Of a stretch of DNA of 64,000 nucleotides, positions 41,381 to 50,814 are shown piece by piece. The position numbers and the translations under genes are program-made. Origin of the DNA: Mesorhizobium loti (GTDB lineage: Bacteria; Pseudomonadota; Alphaproteobacteria; Rhizobiales; Rhizobiaceae). The stretch covers positions 353,092-417,091 of the forward strand of contig NZ_QGGH01000005.1 in NCBI RefSeq assembly GCF_003148495.1, given 5' to 3'. Position 1 is the stretch's first letter; each line of letters opens with the position of its first letter. A model generated the notes under the pieces. That model saw nothing but the letters and a program-made list of their open reading frames with translations, was not told where the DNA came from and ran no database searches.

Positions 41381-41998
41381 GTGACCCTCACCGGATTCCT
41401 CGCCTACAGTGCCGCTCTCGGCGTCGCCGCAGCCATTCCCGGTCCCGGGCTCACCGCGCTCATTGCGCGCGCGCTCGGTTCCGGCTTTCGCTCGGCGCTT
41501 GCCATGTCCTTTGGCCTGATGGTTGGCGACCTCACCTACCTGACCGCCGTGGTGCTCGGCCTCGCTTTCGTCGCGCAAACTTTCGGCATGGTTTTTCTCG
41601 CCATCAAATGGCTCGGCGTCGTCTATCTCGCATTCCTCGGCTGGCGTTTCTGGAACAGCGGCATCACGCCCGAGACCGTCGAGGCGAGGAAGGGCAAAGG
41701 CGGGTTGCTGTCGAGCTTCGTCGCCGGCCTGACCGTCACGCTCGGCAATCCGAAGACGATGATCTTCTACCTCGCCATCACGCCGACCATCGTCGACCTG
41801 AAGACCATCACGCTGGCCGATTATGGCATTCTCGTTGCGCTGACGGTCGTCGTGCTCTTGGTGGTGCTGGTGCCGTATCTGGCGCTGGCTGCCAAGGCGC
41901 GCTGGTTCCTGAAATCGCCGCGCGCGCTCAAGGCGCTGAACCGCACGGCCGCGGGCTTCATGGTTGGTGCTGCTGCAGCGATTGCCGCCCGCCAATAA
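41381..41998 (+). CDS. LysE-family amino acid/metabolite exporter
   Basis: A 205-residue membrane protein with about six helices. It starts MTLTGFLAYSAALGVAAAIPGPGLTALIARALGSGFRSALA, containing the LysE-type PGPG motif. LAFVAQTFGMVFLAIKWLGVVYLAFLGWRFW and the post-loop GLTVTLGNPKTMIFYLAITPTIVDL follow with the conserved NPK. RhtB-type relatives export threonine, homoserine or other amino acids. It starts with GTG at 41381. It stands 180 bp before cysK, so export of a cysteine-related metabolite is possible but unproven. Confidence 0.9.
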   Translation: MTLTGFLAYSAALGVAAAIPGPGLTALIARALGSGFRSALAMSFGLMVGDLTYLTAVVLGLAFVAQTFGMVFLAIKWLGVVYLAFLGWRFWNSGITPETVEARKGKGGLLSSFVAGLTVTLGNPKTMIFYLAITPTIVDLKTITLADYGILVALTVVVLLVVLVPYLALAAKARWFLKSPRALKALNRTAAGFMVGAAAAIAARQ

Positions 41999-42011
41999 AG
42001 GGCTCTCGGCC

Positions 42012-42049
42012 AAAGCATTTCGCCAACAGGCCTTTGCGGGAAATGCTTT
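42012..42049. terminator. Inverted repeat downstream of the LysE gene
   Basis: AAAGCATTTC (42012-42021) and GAAATGCTTT (42040-42049) make a perfect 10-bp stem with an 18-nt loop, 14 bp after the LysE stop codon. The downstream tail (TTCCGC) is short of T residues, so the call as terminator is tentative. Confidence 0.45.
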
Positions 42050-42178
42050 TCCGCGGCGGAGACGTTTTCGACACAGGCCCCACTCGGATATTTTCGGCCG
42101 ACAGCTTATGTTGCGCGGCTGAAAGCCCTATCTTGCCGGCTGCAATTCCACTTGCCTGAAATTCTGGGAGCGAAACCA

Positions 42179-43159
<981 letters not shown>

Positions 43160-43290
43160 TCCGACGCTTCTTCGTGACCAAGCTGGCCCGCTGAAAAACC
43201 GTCTGTGGCCGCCATCAGCGGCTTGAGCGCGACACCGCTTCCGGTTCATATCGCTCCCGGCTTGCTTAGCGCGGGCCGGGGGAGGATTCC

Positions 43291-43917
43291 ATGTACAAGC
43301 TCTACACCCGCCCAGGCAGCGGCGGCTTCGTCGTCGAGGCTGCGCTGGTGCTGGCGAACGTACCGTTCGAGCAGATCGACGTACCGAAGACGGACAGACC
43401 CGATCCGGCCTTCCTGGGCATCAGTCCGTTGAACCAGGTTCCGGTGCTGACCTTGCCGGACGGAAGCTCGATGACCGAATCGGCGGCGATCTGCATCCTG
43501 CTTGCCGAGCGTCACCCCAATGCCGGCCTGGCGCCGGCTGTCGACACGCCTGCCCGTGCCGACTTCCTGCGCTGGATGACCTTCATGTCGTCGGTGCTCT
43601 ATCCGGCGGTGCTGCGTTTCTACTACGCGTATCGATACACGGCCGATCCGGACGGCACCAAGGCGGTCAAGCAGGCAGCCGTCGCCGAGATGGACCGAGG
43701 CTTTGCCGTTCTGGATGCCGCTCTCCAAGGCCGTGACTGGCTGGTCGGCTCCCAGCTGTCACTGGCCGACATTTACCTCGTCATGCTGGTGGCCTGGCAT
43801 CCCGACGTCGACAAAGCGCGGACGGCATGGCCGAACATTGAACGCCTGTGGTCGAAACTGCGCGACAACCCGCTGATGAAGACGCTCAACACATCGCATG
43901 AGATGTGGCCAGGCTGA
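43291..43917 (+). CDS. Glutathione S-transferase family protein
   Basis: A 208-residue GST: MYKLYTRPGSGGFVVEAALVLANVPFEQIDV is the thioredoxin-like N-terminus, with SGG near the catalytic position. LNQVPVLTLPDGSSMTESAAICILLAERHP is the cis-Pro and gamma-Glu binding region (VPVL, ES). WLVGSQLSLADIYLVMLVAW is the conserved C-terminal N-capping box. Detoxification or a metabolic GST role is expected; the substrate is unknown. GGGGGAGGA precedes the start. Confidence 0.9.
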   Translation: MYKLYTRPGSGGFVVEAALVLANVPFEQIDVPKTDRPDPAFLGISPLNQVPVLTLPDGSSMTESAAICILLAERHPNAGLAPAVDTPARADFLRWMTFMSSVLYPAVLRFYYAYRYTADPDGTKAVKQAAVAEMDRGFAVLDAALQGRDWLVGSQLSLADIYLVMLVAWHPDVDKARTAWPNIERLWSKLRDNPLMKTLNTSHEMWPG

Positions 43918-43938
43918 ACGGACGGCCGGTGGCGCGGC

Positions 43939-45186
43939 TCAATTTCTGAGCACCGCCCGTTTTCCTTGCAGGAAGCGGCGCACCGCCGGATCGCGTTCAA
44001 GGCCGATCGCCCGATCATAGGCGTCGGTTGCCTGTGGCACCTGACCGAGCCTGGCCAGCAGACCGGCGCGGGCTGCCCAATAGGGCTGATAGTCATCAAG
44101 CCGCTTGTCGTCGCCCAGCACGTAAAGGGCCGCCAATCCGGCCACGGCGCCCTCGGCCTCGGCAATCGCCACCGCGCGGTTGATCGCCACCACCGGCGAT
44201 CCTGTGATCGAAAGCAGCGCGTCGTAGAGCTCGCGGATCGCCGCCCAGTCGGTGCGGCCGGTCAGCCGTCGTGCTGCATGTGCGGACTGCACGGCCGCCT
44301 CAAGCTGGTAGCGGCCGATGACGCCCATGGTGGCGGCGCGGCTGAGCAACGCTTCCGCCTCATCGACCAAAGCGCGATCCCAGAGCGTATAGTCCTGCTC
44401 AGCCAGCGGCACGTAATCCCCGGCCGTATCGCGCCGTGCGGCGCGGCGCGCCTCGGCAAACAGCATCAGCGACAATAGGCCAAGCGCCTCGGGCTCTTCC
44501 GGCAACAGCGAAGCCACCAGCCGGCCGAGCCAAATGCCTTCGGTCGCCAGATTGCGGCGCTGCGTCTCGGTGCCCGCGGGTTCGGACCAGCCTTCGGCGA
44601 AGGCGGCGTAGATCGCTTCCAGCACCGCATCCAGCCGTTCGCCGAGTTCAGCCCGCTCCGGCACGCGGAACGGAATGCCGGTCTCACGGATGCGGGTCTT
44701 GGCGCGCACCAGGCGCTGGCTCATCGTTGCCGGCGAGACCAGGAAGGCAGAGGCGATCGTCGCCGCGTCGAACCCCAGCACGGTCTGCAGGATGAGCGGC
44801 GAACGCACGCTCGATTCGATCGCCGGATGGGCGCAGGCGAACATCAGCCGCAGCCGTTCGTCGGGCAGGTCTTCGTCGGTCATGTGCGCCTCCGCCTCCT
44901 CGGCAATCAGCTTGAGATGCTCGCGGCCGGCCTCGCTGGTCAGCCGCCGCCGCACCGCATCGACGCGGCGCCGCCTTGCCACCGCCAGCAGCCAGGCTTC
45001 CGGTTTCCTGGGCACGCCGGTTTGAGGCCATCGCTCCAGTGCGGCGGCGAAGGCATCGGCCAGCGCATCCTCGGCGCCGGCCACGTCGCGCGTGCGCGCC
45101 GCGAGCCAGGCGACCAGCTTGCCGTAGCTTTGCCTGGCGGCGACTTCCGCCGCCGCCCGCGCGATCTCCAGGCCATTCTCCATCAC
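43939..45186 (-). CDS. ECF42-group RNA polymerase sigma factor
   Basis: A 415-residue protein. Residues about 15-85 (YGKLVAWLAARTRDVAGAEDALADAFAAALERWPQTG) resemble sigma region 2, about 125-165 region 4 (LILQTVLGFDAATIASAFLVSPATMSQRLVRAKTRIRE). A long C-terminal extension of about 240 residues has DUF6596 and TPR-like features (EGWSEPAG, DLSPN-type repeats such as SITGSPVVAINRAVAIAE). ECF42 sigma factors lack a classic anti-sigma and are linked to YCII/DGPF proteins, exactly as here: the start overlaps the neighbouring YCII stop (45183-45186). Confidence 0.92.
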   Translation of the reverse strand: MMENGLEIARAAAEVAARQSYGKLVAWLAARTRDVAGAEDALADAFAAALERWPQTGVPRKPEAWLLAVARRRRVDAVRRRLTSEAGREHLKLIAEEAEAHMTDEDLPDERLRLMFACAHPAIESSVRSPLILQTVLGFDAATIASAFLVSPATMSQRLVRAKTRIRETGIPFRVPERAELGERLDAVLEAIYAAFAEGWSEPAGTETQRRNLATEGIWLGRLVASLLPEEPEALGLLSLMLFAEARRAARRDTAGDYVPLAEQDYTLWDRALVDEAEALLSRAATMGVIGRYQLEAAVQSAHAARRLTGRTDWAAIRELYDALLSITGSPVVAINRAVAIAEAEGAVAGLAALYVLGDDKRLDDYQPYWAARAGLLARLGQVPQATDAYDRAIGLERDPAVRRFLQGKRAVLRN

Positions 45187-45536
45187 ATGGTCTGTTCCCA
45201 GATCGGCCGCAGCTCGACCGTGCCGGCGCTGGCGGCGGGGCAGCGCGCTGCCCAGGCGATAGCGGCATCGGCGTCCTCAGCCTCGATCATGTAGAAACCG
45301 GCGAGCTGCTCCTTGGTGTCGGCGTAGGGGCCGTCGAGCACGTTGGTCTTGCCGTTGGCCATCCGCACCGAAGTGGCGGCCTGGGTCGGCTTCAACCGGT
45401 CGCCGGCCAGCCAGGCGCCGGATTTCTTCAACGCCTCGGTATAGGCGCCATAGGCTGCGCTGATCTCGTAGGTCTTATCGGTCGGCGCGGCCGCCATCGC
45501 GGCTTCGTTGACGTAGATCAAAAGCATGTATCGCAT
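45183..45536 (-). CDS. YCII/DGPF-domain protein, copy 1
   Basis: A 117-residue ferredoxin-like-fold protein: MRYMLLIYVNEAAMAAAP, then NVLDGPYADTKEQLAGFYMIEAEDADAAIAWAARCP, with the DGP motif and HPAAS-type tail (CPAASAGTVELRPIW). These proteins accompany ECF42 sigma factors and are the usual targets. The ATGA junction couples it to the sigma factor gene. It is about 75 percent identical by eye to the second copy upstream. Confidence 0.93.
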   Translation of the reverse strand: MRYMLLIYVNEAAMAAAPTDKTYEISAAYGAYTEALKKSGAWLAGDRLKPTQAATSVRMANGKTNVLDGPYADTKEQLAGFYMIEAEDADAAIAWAARCPAASAGTVELRPIWEQTM

Positions 45537-45584
45537 GGGTCTTCTCCCGTTTTCTCGAAGGCCGCTTCGTTGCTGGCCGACCCT

Positions 45585-45613
45585 ATGTCGCGTGGCCTGG
45601 ACCGATTTCGACA
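45585..45613 (-). promoter_or_regulatory. Predicted ECF42-type promoter of the YCII copy 1-sigma operon
   Basis: On the minus strand TGTCGA (45613-45608), a 17-bp spacer, then CGACAT (45590-45585), 49 nt before the ATG. TGTCGA at -35 and CGA at -10 are the reported ECF42 recognition elements. The same pair with the same spacing stands before YCII copy 2. Confidence 0.8.
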
Positions 45614-45654
45614 GGCGCCGCGAAAAATCATTCGGCGCCGTCGGGGCGTTTCGG

Positions 45655-46023
45655 TCATTTCTCGGACAGGTACTCGGTCATTTCCCAGATCGGGCGTACC
45701 TCGACCGTGCCGGTGCTGGCTGCCGGACAGCGTCCACCCCATTCGATGGCCGTGTCGATGTCGGTCGCCTCGATCATGTAGAAGCCGGCAAGTTGCTCCT
45801 TGGTGTCGGCATAGGGGCCATCGAGCACGTTGGTGTTGCCGTTGGCCATCCGCACCGAGGCCGCCGCCTGGGTCGGGCGCAGCCGGTCGCCGGCCAGCCA
45901 TGCGCCGGATTTCTTCAACGCTTCGGTATAGGCGCCATAGGCCGCGAGGACCTGCTCGGTCTTGTCGCGCGGCGCATTCGCCGTCGCGGCCTCGTCATTG
46001 TAGATCAAAAGCATGTATCGCAT
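45655..46023 (-). CDS. YCII/DGPF-domain protein, copy 2
   Basis: A 122-residue paralogue of the previous YCII protein: MRYMLLIYNDEAATANAP, NVLDGPYADTKEQLAGFYMIEATDIDTAIEWGGRCPAAS, and a slightly longer tail ending TEYLSEK. It is expressed from its own ECF42-type promoter at 46071-46099 and lies 118 bp upstream of copy 1. The gene and its upstream region appear duplicated together. Confidence 0.93.
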   Translation of the reverse strand: MRYMLLIYNDEAATANAPRDKTEQVLAAYGAYTEALKKSGAWLAGDRLRPTQAAASVRMANGNTNVLDGPYADTKEQLAGFYMIEATDIDTAIEWGGRCPAASTGTVEVRPIWEMTEYLSEK

Positions 46024-46070
46024 GGTCTTCTCCCGTTTTGTCGAACGGCCGCTCCGTGCGGGCCGACCCT

Positions 46071-46099
46071 ATGTCGTGCGGTCTCGGCCGATTTCGACA
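46071..46099 (-). promoter_or_regulatory. Predicted ECF42-type promoter of YCII copy 2
   Basis: On the minus strand TGTCGA (46099-46094), a 17-bp spacer, CGACAT (46076-46071), 48 nt before the ATG. The bases after the -10 element (AGGGTCGG) are also identical to the other promoter, which supports a shared regulator. Confidence 0.8.
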
Positions 46100-46281
46100 G
46101 GCGCTGGAAAAATCTTTCGGCCTTGGTCGTGTCATGCGCAAGCCGGCGCCCACCGCGGCAGCACTCAACCGTTCGTCTAATGGAGTGCAATTGCTGGTTG
46201 GCATTTGCCGTCTGCCGTCTAAACTCGCCCCGCCCGCGCCGAGGAGGGCGGCGGCGCAGACATTTCAGGGAGGAAATCACC

Positions 46282-46500
46282 ATGTTCCATTTCAGGACGA
46301 AATTCATTGCGGCCGGCGCGGTGGCGGTCTCGCTTGGCCTGGGCGCTATTTCAGCCAAGGCGCAGGAATTCATCAATGTGCTGACCGGCGGCACGTCCGG
46401 TGTCTATTGTCCGCTCGGCGTGGCGCTGTCGGAAATCTACGGCAAGGGCATCGAAGGCGCCCGCACCCAAAGCGGAAGCGGCCTTGGTGGTCGAGCCTGA
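46282..46500 (+). pseudogene. Truncated TAXI-family TRAP transporter receptor
   Basis: A 72-codon frame with a good signal peptide (FHFRTKFIAAGAVAVSLGLGAISAKAQ) and the TAXI N-terminus EFINVLTGGTSGVYCPLGV, then ALSEIYGKGIEGARTQ, after which homology stops at about base 46470 and unrelated residues run to a TGA. Full-length proteins have about 320 residues, so over three quarters are missing. AGGGAGGAAATCACC precedes the ATG, so the leader may still be translated. Confidence 0.85.
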
Positions 46501-46597
46501 CCACCATGCGCACGAAGCTGGAGCACAACACGCAGACGCCATCGAAGACGATCAGCGGCTGGCGTGCATCGAAGGATGTTTCGGAGGGACAGCTTGA
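46470..46597 (-). pseudogene. Truncated DCC-family thiol-disulfide oxidoreductase
   Basis: Read on the minus strand, QPLIVFDGVCVLCSSFVRM, then VVRLDHQGRFRF, is the N-terminal third of a DCC (DUF393) protein, with the DGVCVLC motif. Homology ends at about 46470, the same position where the TAXI fragment on the other strand ends. No ATG start is in frame close to the beginning. The remaining roughly 100 residues are absent. Confidence 0.75.
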
Positions 46598-47334
46598 CTT
46601 GCGACGGCTTGACTGGGGAAGGTCGGTCACGCGGGCCTCGGCTGCTTGTGCCCTTAGGACACTAAGCCAGCCGATGGCGGTATCAAAGCCGTGGCGATGT
46701 CGCACGCCGCCTGTCGGCGAGAGCGGGACGCTCGGCGCGATAGGTGGTGGCGCGGGTAGAGGCGGCCGGCCTGCAGATCCGGCTGTCGTGGCGATTTTCG
46801 AAAGCCATGATCAGTGCGCGCTCACGCCGAGCGAGTTGCCGCGACGGGCGCAGGCCGGGCCGGGGCCACGCATGTAATAGCGCTCGGGCCGATAGGTCGG
46901 CGCGACGAATTCGCGGATGGCGGCGGCATAGCCGATGAGGTGCGCGAGGAAGTTCATTTACCTTGTCCCTGTCCCGATTTTCGGATGTCCCTTCCGAATT
47001 GCGGTCATCATAGCGTCGAGGCGTGAATAGTCGGTGAACGTGATGTTAATATCTGGTCGAAAATGCCTTGCTTCGTGGCTGGAATGCGGCTGATTCGGGG
47101 TCTTTCCGTGCAGTTGGTCGGCATTCCACCCAATGTGACTTTTCCATCACATATGTTTCGTTTGAATGTCGCCCGCGCGCGGTTCTGTTTCAACTTTGGC
47201 TGCCTCAGTGAAATTTCCGTGCGGGCGGCCAGAACGCCTCGGGCGCGCTTGGCATCCAGATCGGCGCGGGAGCGCGGAACTGGAGCGGGCTCTGTCCGTT
47301 CTCACCTTCATCTGGTTGTGGAAGGGAAGATATC
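46598..47334. other. Decayed or non-coding stretch before ku
   Basis: About 740 bp without a convincing full-length gene, apart from the small frame at 46811-46957. The frames present (for example 47063-47368 plus) overlap ku or lack family signatures. The segment 47000-47200 is AT-richer than its surroundings and probably contains the ku promoter. No terminator or repeat of the families seen elsewhere was found. Confidence 0.5.
46811..46957 (-). CDS. Possible small protein, 48 residues
   Basis: An ATG-started frame MNFLAHLIGYAAAIREFVAP, then TYRPERYYMRGPGPACARRGNSLGVSAH. AAGG lies 3-6 nt before the ATG, too close to be ideal. The aromatic PTYRPERYYMRGPGPAC segment looks protein-like, not random, but I know no family for it. 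It may be a fragment left by the rearrangement next door. Confidence 0.3.
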   Translation of the reverse strand: MNFLAHLIGYAAAIREFVAPTYRPERYYMRGPGPACARRGNSLGVSAH

Positions 47335-48204
47335 ATGGCGCCGCGTCCAGCCTGGAAGGGCTATCTGAAGCTGTCGCTGGTCACCTGTGCCGTCGAGCTG
47401 ACCAATGTCGTCACCCACACCGAGAAGGTCTCGTTCCGGGTGCTGAACCGCAAGACCGGCAACACGGTGAAACGCATCTATGTCGATTCCGAAACCGGCA
47501 AGCCGCTCGGCGACGACGACGAGATCAAGGGTTACGAAGTCAGCGACGGCGATTTCGTCCATATCGAGGAAGACGAGATCGAGGCGGTGCAGATCGAATC
47601 CTCGCACACGATGGCGCTCGACGGTTTCGTCGACAAAGCCTCGATCCAGCAGATCTACCTCGACACGCCCTATTATGTCGCGCCGGCCGACAAGGTGTCG
47701 GAGGAGGCGTTCGCCGTCATCCGTGATGCGATGGCGGGCAAGAAGATGGCCGGACTGGCGCGCATCGTGCTCTATCAACGCGAGCGCCCGGTGGTCATCG
47801 AACCGCTGGGCAAAGGCATGGTGCTGACGACGCTGCGTTACGACAACACGGTGCGCCAGCCGGACACCGTGTTTGGCGACATCAAGGCGGTAAAGACCGA
47901 TCAGGAGATGACCGATCTGGCCGAGCTGATCATCGACAGGAAGAAGGCCAAGTTCGATCCCTCGAAATTCGATGACAAATACGAGGACGCACTGCTGGAG
48001 CTGATCCGCGCCAAGAAGGCTGGCAAGAAGGCGCCCACGGCCAAGGCAGCGCCCAAACCCTCCAATGTCGTCAATCTGTTCGACGCGCTGAAGAAGAGCC
48101 TGTCGTCGGATGGCAGCTCGACGAAGGCTTCTTCCGCGAAAGCCAAACTGGCGGTGAAGCGCGCCAAACCGAAAGCCAGCGCGCCCAAACGCAAATCGGC
48201 CTGA
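47335..48204 (+). CDS. ku: Non-homologous end-joining protein Ku
   Basis: A 289-residue bacterial Ku: PRPAWKGYLKLSLVTCAVEL at the start, KRIYVDSETGKPLGDDDEIKGYE in the beta barrel, and the DNA-end-encircling core to about residue 230. A Lys-rich C-terminal tail (KKAGKKAPTAKAAPKPS, KLAVKRAKPKASAPKRKSA) probably aids DNA threading and recruits LigD. Homodimers bind double-strand ends. ligD starts 13 bp downstream on the same strand. Confidence 0.96.
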   Translation: MAPRPAWKGYLKLSLVTCAVELTNVVTHTEKVSFRVLNRKTGNTVKRIYVDSETGKPLGDDDEIKGYEVSDGDFVHIEEDEIEAVQIESSHTMALDGFVDKASIQQIYLDTPYYVAPADKVSEEAFAVIRDAMAGKKMAGLARIVLYQRERPVVIEPLGKGMVLTTLRYDNTVRQPDTVFGDIKAVKTDQEMTDLAELIIDRKKAKFDPSKFDDKYEDALLELIRAKKAGKKAPTAKAAPKPSNVVNLFDALKKSLSSDGSSTKASSAKAKLAVKRAKPKASAPKRKSA

Positions 48205-48216
48205 GGACAAGAAGCG

Positions 48217-50745
48217 ATGGCCAGCCTCGAACAGTATCACTCCAAGCGCGATTTCAAGAAGACCGCCGAGCCAGCCGGCAAGGTCGCCCGTACCAAGAAG
48301 GGCGAGGCGGGCGGCATCTTCGTCATACACAAGCACGCGGCGACAAGGCTGCATTACGACCTGCGGCTGGAACATGACGGCGTGCTGTGGAGCTGGGCGG
48401 TGACGCGCGGCCCGAGTCTCGACCCGCATGAGAAGCGGCTGGCCGTGCATGTCGAGGATCACCCGATCGACTATGCGCCGTTCGAAGGCACCATCCCCAA
48501 GGGCGAATATGGCGGCGGTTCGGTCATCGTCTGGGACGAGGGCACCTGGGTTCCCGAGATCGACCCGGCCAAGGCGATGAAGAAAGGCCATATCAGCTTC
48601 GAGCTGCACGGCCACAAACTGCACGGATTGTGGCATCTAGTCAGGCTGAAACCCCGCGCGGCTGAAAAGCGCGACAACTGGCTGCTGATCAAGTCGGACG
48701 ATGCGGCGGCACGCCCGGGTGAGGACATCCTCAAGGAAGCGCCGGAATCGGTGAAGTCCGGCTTGACCATCGAGGAGGTCGGCGAGGGCAAGGCCGCGAG
48801 AGGCCAGAAGCCAGAAGTCTGGCATTCCAACAAGCCGGCTGCCGGCAAGGGGAAGCCCGGCAAGCGCCTCGACTTTGTCGAGCCGCAGTTGGCTACGCTG
48901 GAGCGCGAAGCCCCGCCGGGCAAGGACTGGCTGCACGAGGTGAAGTTCGACGGCTATCGCATGCAGGCGCAGATCGCTGGCACCGAAGTGCGGCTGCTGA
49001 CCCGCACCGGCCTCGACTGGACGGAGAAATTCGGCGGCGAGATCATGGCGGAACTGGCCGGACTGAAATGCAGTGACGCCATCATCGACGGCGAGATCGT
49101 CGTGCTGGCCGACAGCGGCGTTTCGTCCTTCTCCCTGCTGCAGCAGGATTTGTCTGCCAATCGAACCAACCGCTTCATCTACTACGTCTTCGACCTGATG
49201 CGCCTCGACGGGAAGGATTTGCGCCGCGAGCCATTGGTCGAGCGCAAGCAGACCTTGCAGGAGCTGCTCGGCAAGCAGCCGGAGAATGCGGCAGTCCGTT
49301 TCAGCGACCATTTCGCCGAGCCCGGCAAGATCATGCTGGAGCATGCCTGCCGCATGGGGCTGGAAGGCGTCGTCTCCAAACGCGCCGATGCGCCTTATCG
49401 CAGCGGCCGCGGCCCCACCTGGGTGAAATCGAAATGCACGGCGCGGCAGGAGTTCGTCATCGGCGGTTATCTGCCGTCGGAGAAGACCGGGCGCGGACTG
49501 CGCTCGCTGCTGGTCGGCTATCATGAGGGTGGCAAGCTGCATTATGCCGGCCGCGTCGGCACCGGCTTCTCCGCCAAGGGCGCCACCGATTTGAAGACAA
49601 AGCTCGATGCGCTGAAGGCAAAGTCGTCGCCGTTCGCTGCCACCGTGCCGAAGGGCAAGGGCCTGGTCTGGGTCAAGCCGGAACTTGTCGGCGAAGTGGA
49701 GTTTCGCAGCTGGACGTCGGACCGTATAATACGCCACGCCTCGTTCCAGGGATTGCGCGAGGACAAGCCGGCGGAGGAAGTCGTGCAGGAAAAGCCCAAA
49801 GCGTCGACAGGCAAGGCAGCGACAGCCAAAGGTTCGGCAAAGCCGGCATCGAGCAGCACCGCCAAGCCCGCCGGGTCGATGACGACCACGGTAAAGCTTT
49901 CCCATCCCGACAAGCTGCTGTGGCCGGACGAAAAAATATCCAAGCAAGGCCTGCTCGACCACTACGCGCAGGTCTGGCCACGCATGGAACAGTTCGTCGT
50001 CAACCGGCCGCTCAGCCTGGTGCGCGCGCCGGACGGCGTCGGCGGACCGCGCTTCTTCCAGAAACATGCCTCGGCCGGCATGAGCGACAAGGTCGCCCGC
50101 ATGAAGGACCCTAACGACGGCGAGGAGATCCTGTTCATCAGGGATTTCGACGGCGTTGCTGCACTGGTTCAATATGGTGTGGTCGAGATCCACATCTGGG
50201 GCTGCACCATCGACAAGCTTGAACAGCCCGACCAGATCATCTTCGATCTCGATCCCGATGAAGGCGTCGACGTGAAGGCGGTGCGCGAGGCGGCGCTCGA
50301 TATCAGAGGCAAGCTCGACGAGCTGTCGCTGCCAAATTTCGTCAAGACCTCAGGCGGCAAGGGCTACCATGTGCTGGTGCCGCTGAAGCCATCGTCGGAT
50401 TGGGACGCGGTGAAGACCTTCGCCCATGATTTCGCCAAGGCGCTCGAACAGGGCGCCCCGGACCGCTACACGGCAACGCTGTCGAAGAAGGCGCGCACCG
50501 GAAAGATCTTCGTCGACTATCTGCGCAATGGCAGGGGCTCGACGACGGTCGCGCCCTATTCGTCGCGCGCCAAGAAGGGCGCCACCGTGTCGATGCCGGT
50601 GACCTGGGCCGAGATCGAAGCCGGGCTGGCGCCGAACGCCTTCCCGATCGGCGACCAGACGACGCTGAAGCAGCTGGCCCAAGCCGATCCGTGGGCGGAT
50701 TTCTTCAGGCAGGGGAAGGTGCTGAAGCGGATTTCGTCATCCTAG
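48217..50745 (+). CDS. ligD: Multifunctional DNA ligase D
   Basis: An 842-residue repair enzyme with three modules. Residues about 30-175 form the 3'-phosphoesterase domain (IHKHAATRLHYDLRLEHDGVLWSWAV, IPKGEYGGGSVIVWD). About 210-520 form the ATP-dependent ligase with the adenylated Lys 243 in EVKFDGYRMQ and the later GLEGVVSKR and PTWVKSKC. About 555-840 form the primase-type polymerase (RPLSLVRAPDG) with catalytic Asp 677 and 679 in FDLDPDEG. With Ku it performs bacterial NHEJ. The TAG stop lies inside the left arm of a palindrome. Confidence 0.97.
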   Translation: MASLEQYHSKRDFKKTAEPAGKVARTKKGEAGGIFVIHKHAATRLHYDLRLEHDGVLWSWAVTRGPSLDPHEKRLAVHVEDHPIDYAPFEGTIPKGEYGGGSVIVWDEGTWVPEIDPAKAMKKGHISFELHGHKLHGLWHLVRLKPRAAEKRDNWLLIKSDDAAARPGEDILKEAPESVKSGLTIEEVGEGKAARGQKPEVWHSNKPAAGKGKPGKRLDFVEPQLATLEREAPPGKDWLHEVKFDGYRMQAQIAGTEVRLLTRTGLDWTEKFGGEIMAELAGLKCSDAIIDGEIVVLADSGVSSFSLLQQDLSANRTNRFIYYVFDLMRLDGKDLRREPLVERKQTLQELLGKQPENAAVRFSDHFAEPGKIMLEHACRMGLEGVVSKRADAPYRSGRGPTWVKSKCTARQEFVIGGYLPSEKTGRGLRSLLVGYHEGGKLHYAGRVGTGFSAKGATDLKTKLDALKAKSSPFAATVPKGKGLVWVKPELVGEVEFRSWTSDRIIRHASFQGLREDKPAEEVVQEKPKASTGKAATAKGSAKPASSSTAKPAGSMTTTVKLSHPDKLLWPDEKISKQGLLDHYAQVWPRMEQFVVNRPLSLVRAPDGVGGPRFFQKHASAGMSDKVARMKDPNDGEEILFIRDFDGVAALVQYGVVEIHIWGCTIDKLEQPDQIIFDLDPDEGVDVKAVREAALDIRGKLDELSLPNFVKTSGGKGYHVLVPLKPSSDWDAVKTFAHDFAKALEQGAPDRYTATLSKKARTGKIFVDYLRNGRGSTTVAPYSSRAKKGATVSMPVTWAEIEAGLAPNAFPIGDQTTLKQLAQADPWADFFRQGKVLKRISSS

Positions 50746-50792
50746 GGTCTCCGCGACGCCGCTTTGCGGCTGCTCCGCCCTAGGATGACGAA
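50733..50792. repeat. GTCATCC palindromic repeat, copy 2, between convergent genes
   Basis: Arms TTCGTCATCCTAGGG (50733-50747) and CCCTAGGATGACGAA (50778-50792) pair perfectly over 15 bp. The loop GTCTCCGCGACGCCGCTTTG and the following bases resemble the reverse complement of the loop at 31938-31968. It overlaps the ligD stop codon and precedes the end of the convergent ArsR gene. Confidence 0.9.
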
Positions 50793-50814
50793 GGTGTGGG
50801 CGAGCGCCAACCCC

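Noticed and set aside
44976..46877. 633-codon open frame on the plus strand
   Set aside because: Lies opposite the sigma factor and both YCII genes, is low complexity (Arg/Pro/Ala rich), and crosses unrelated genes and a pseudogene junction.
48637..50193. 518-codon frame on the minus strand
   Set aside because: Antisense to ligD, whose catalytic motifs are intact; no motif of its own.
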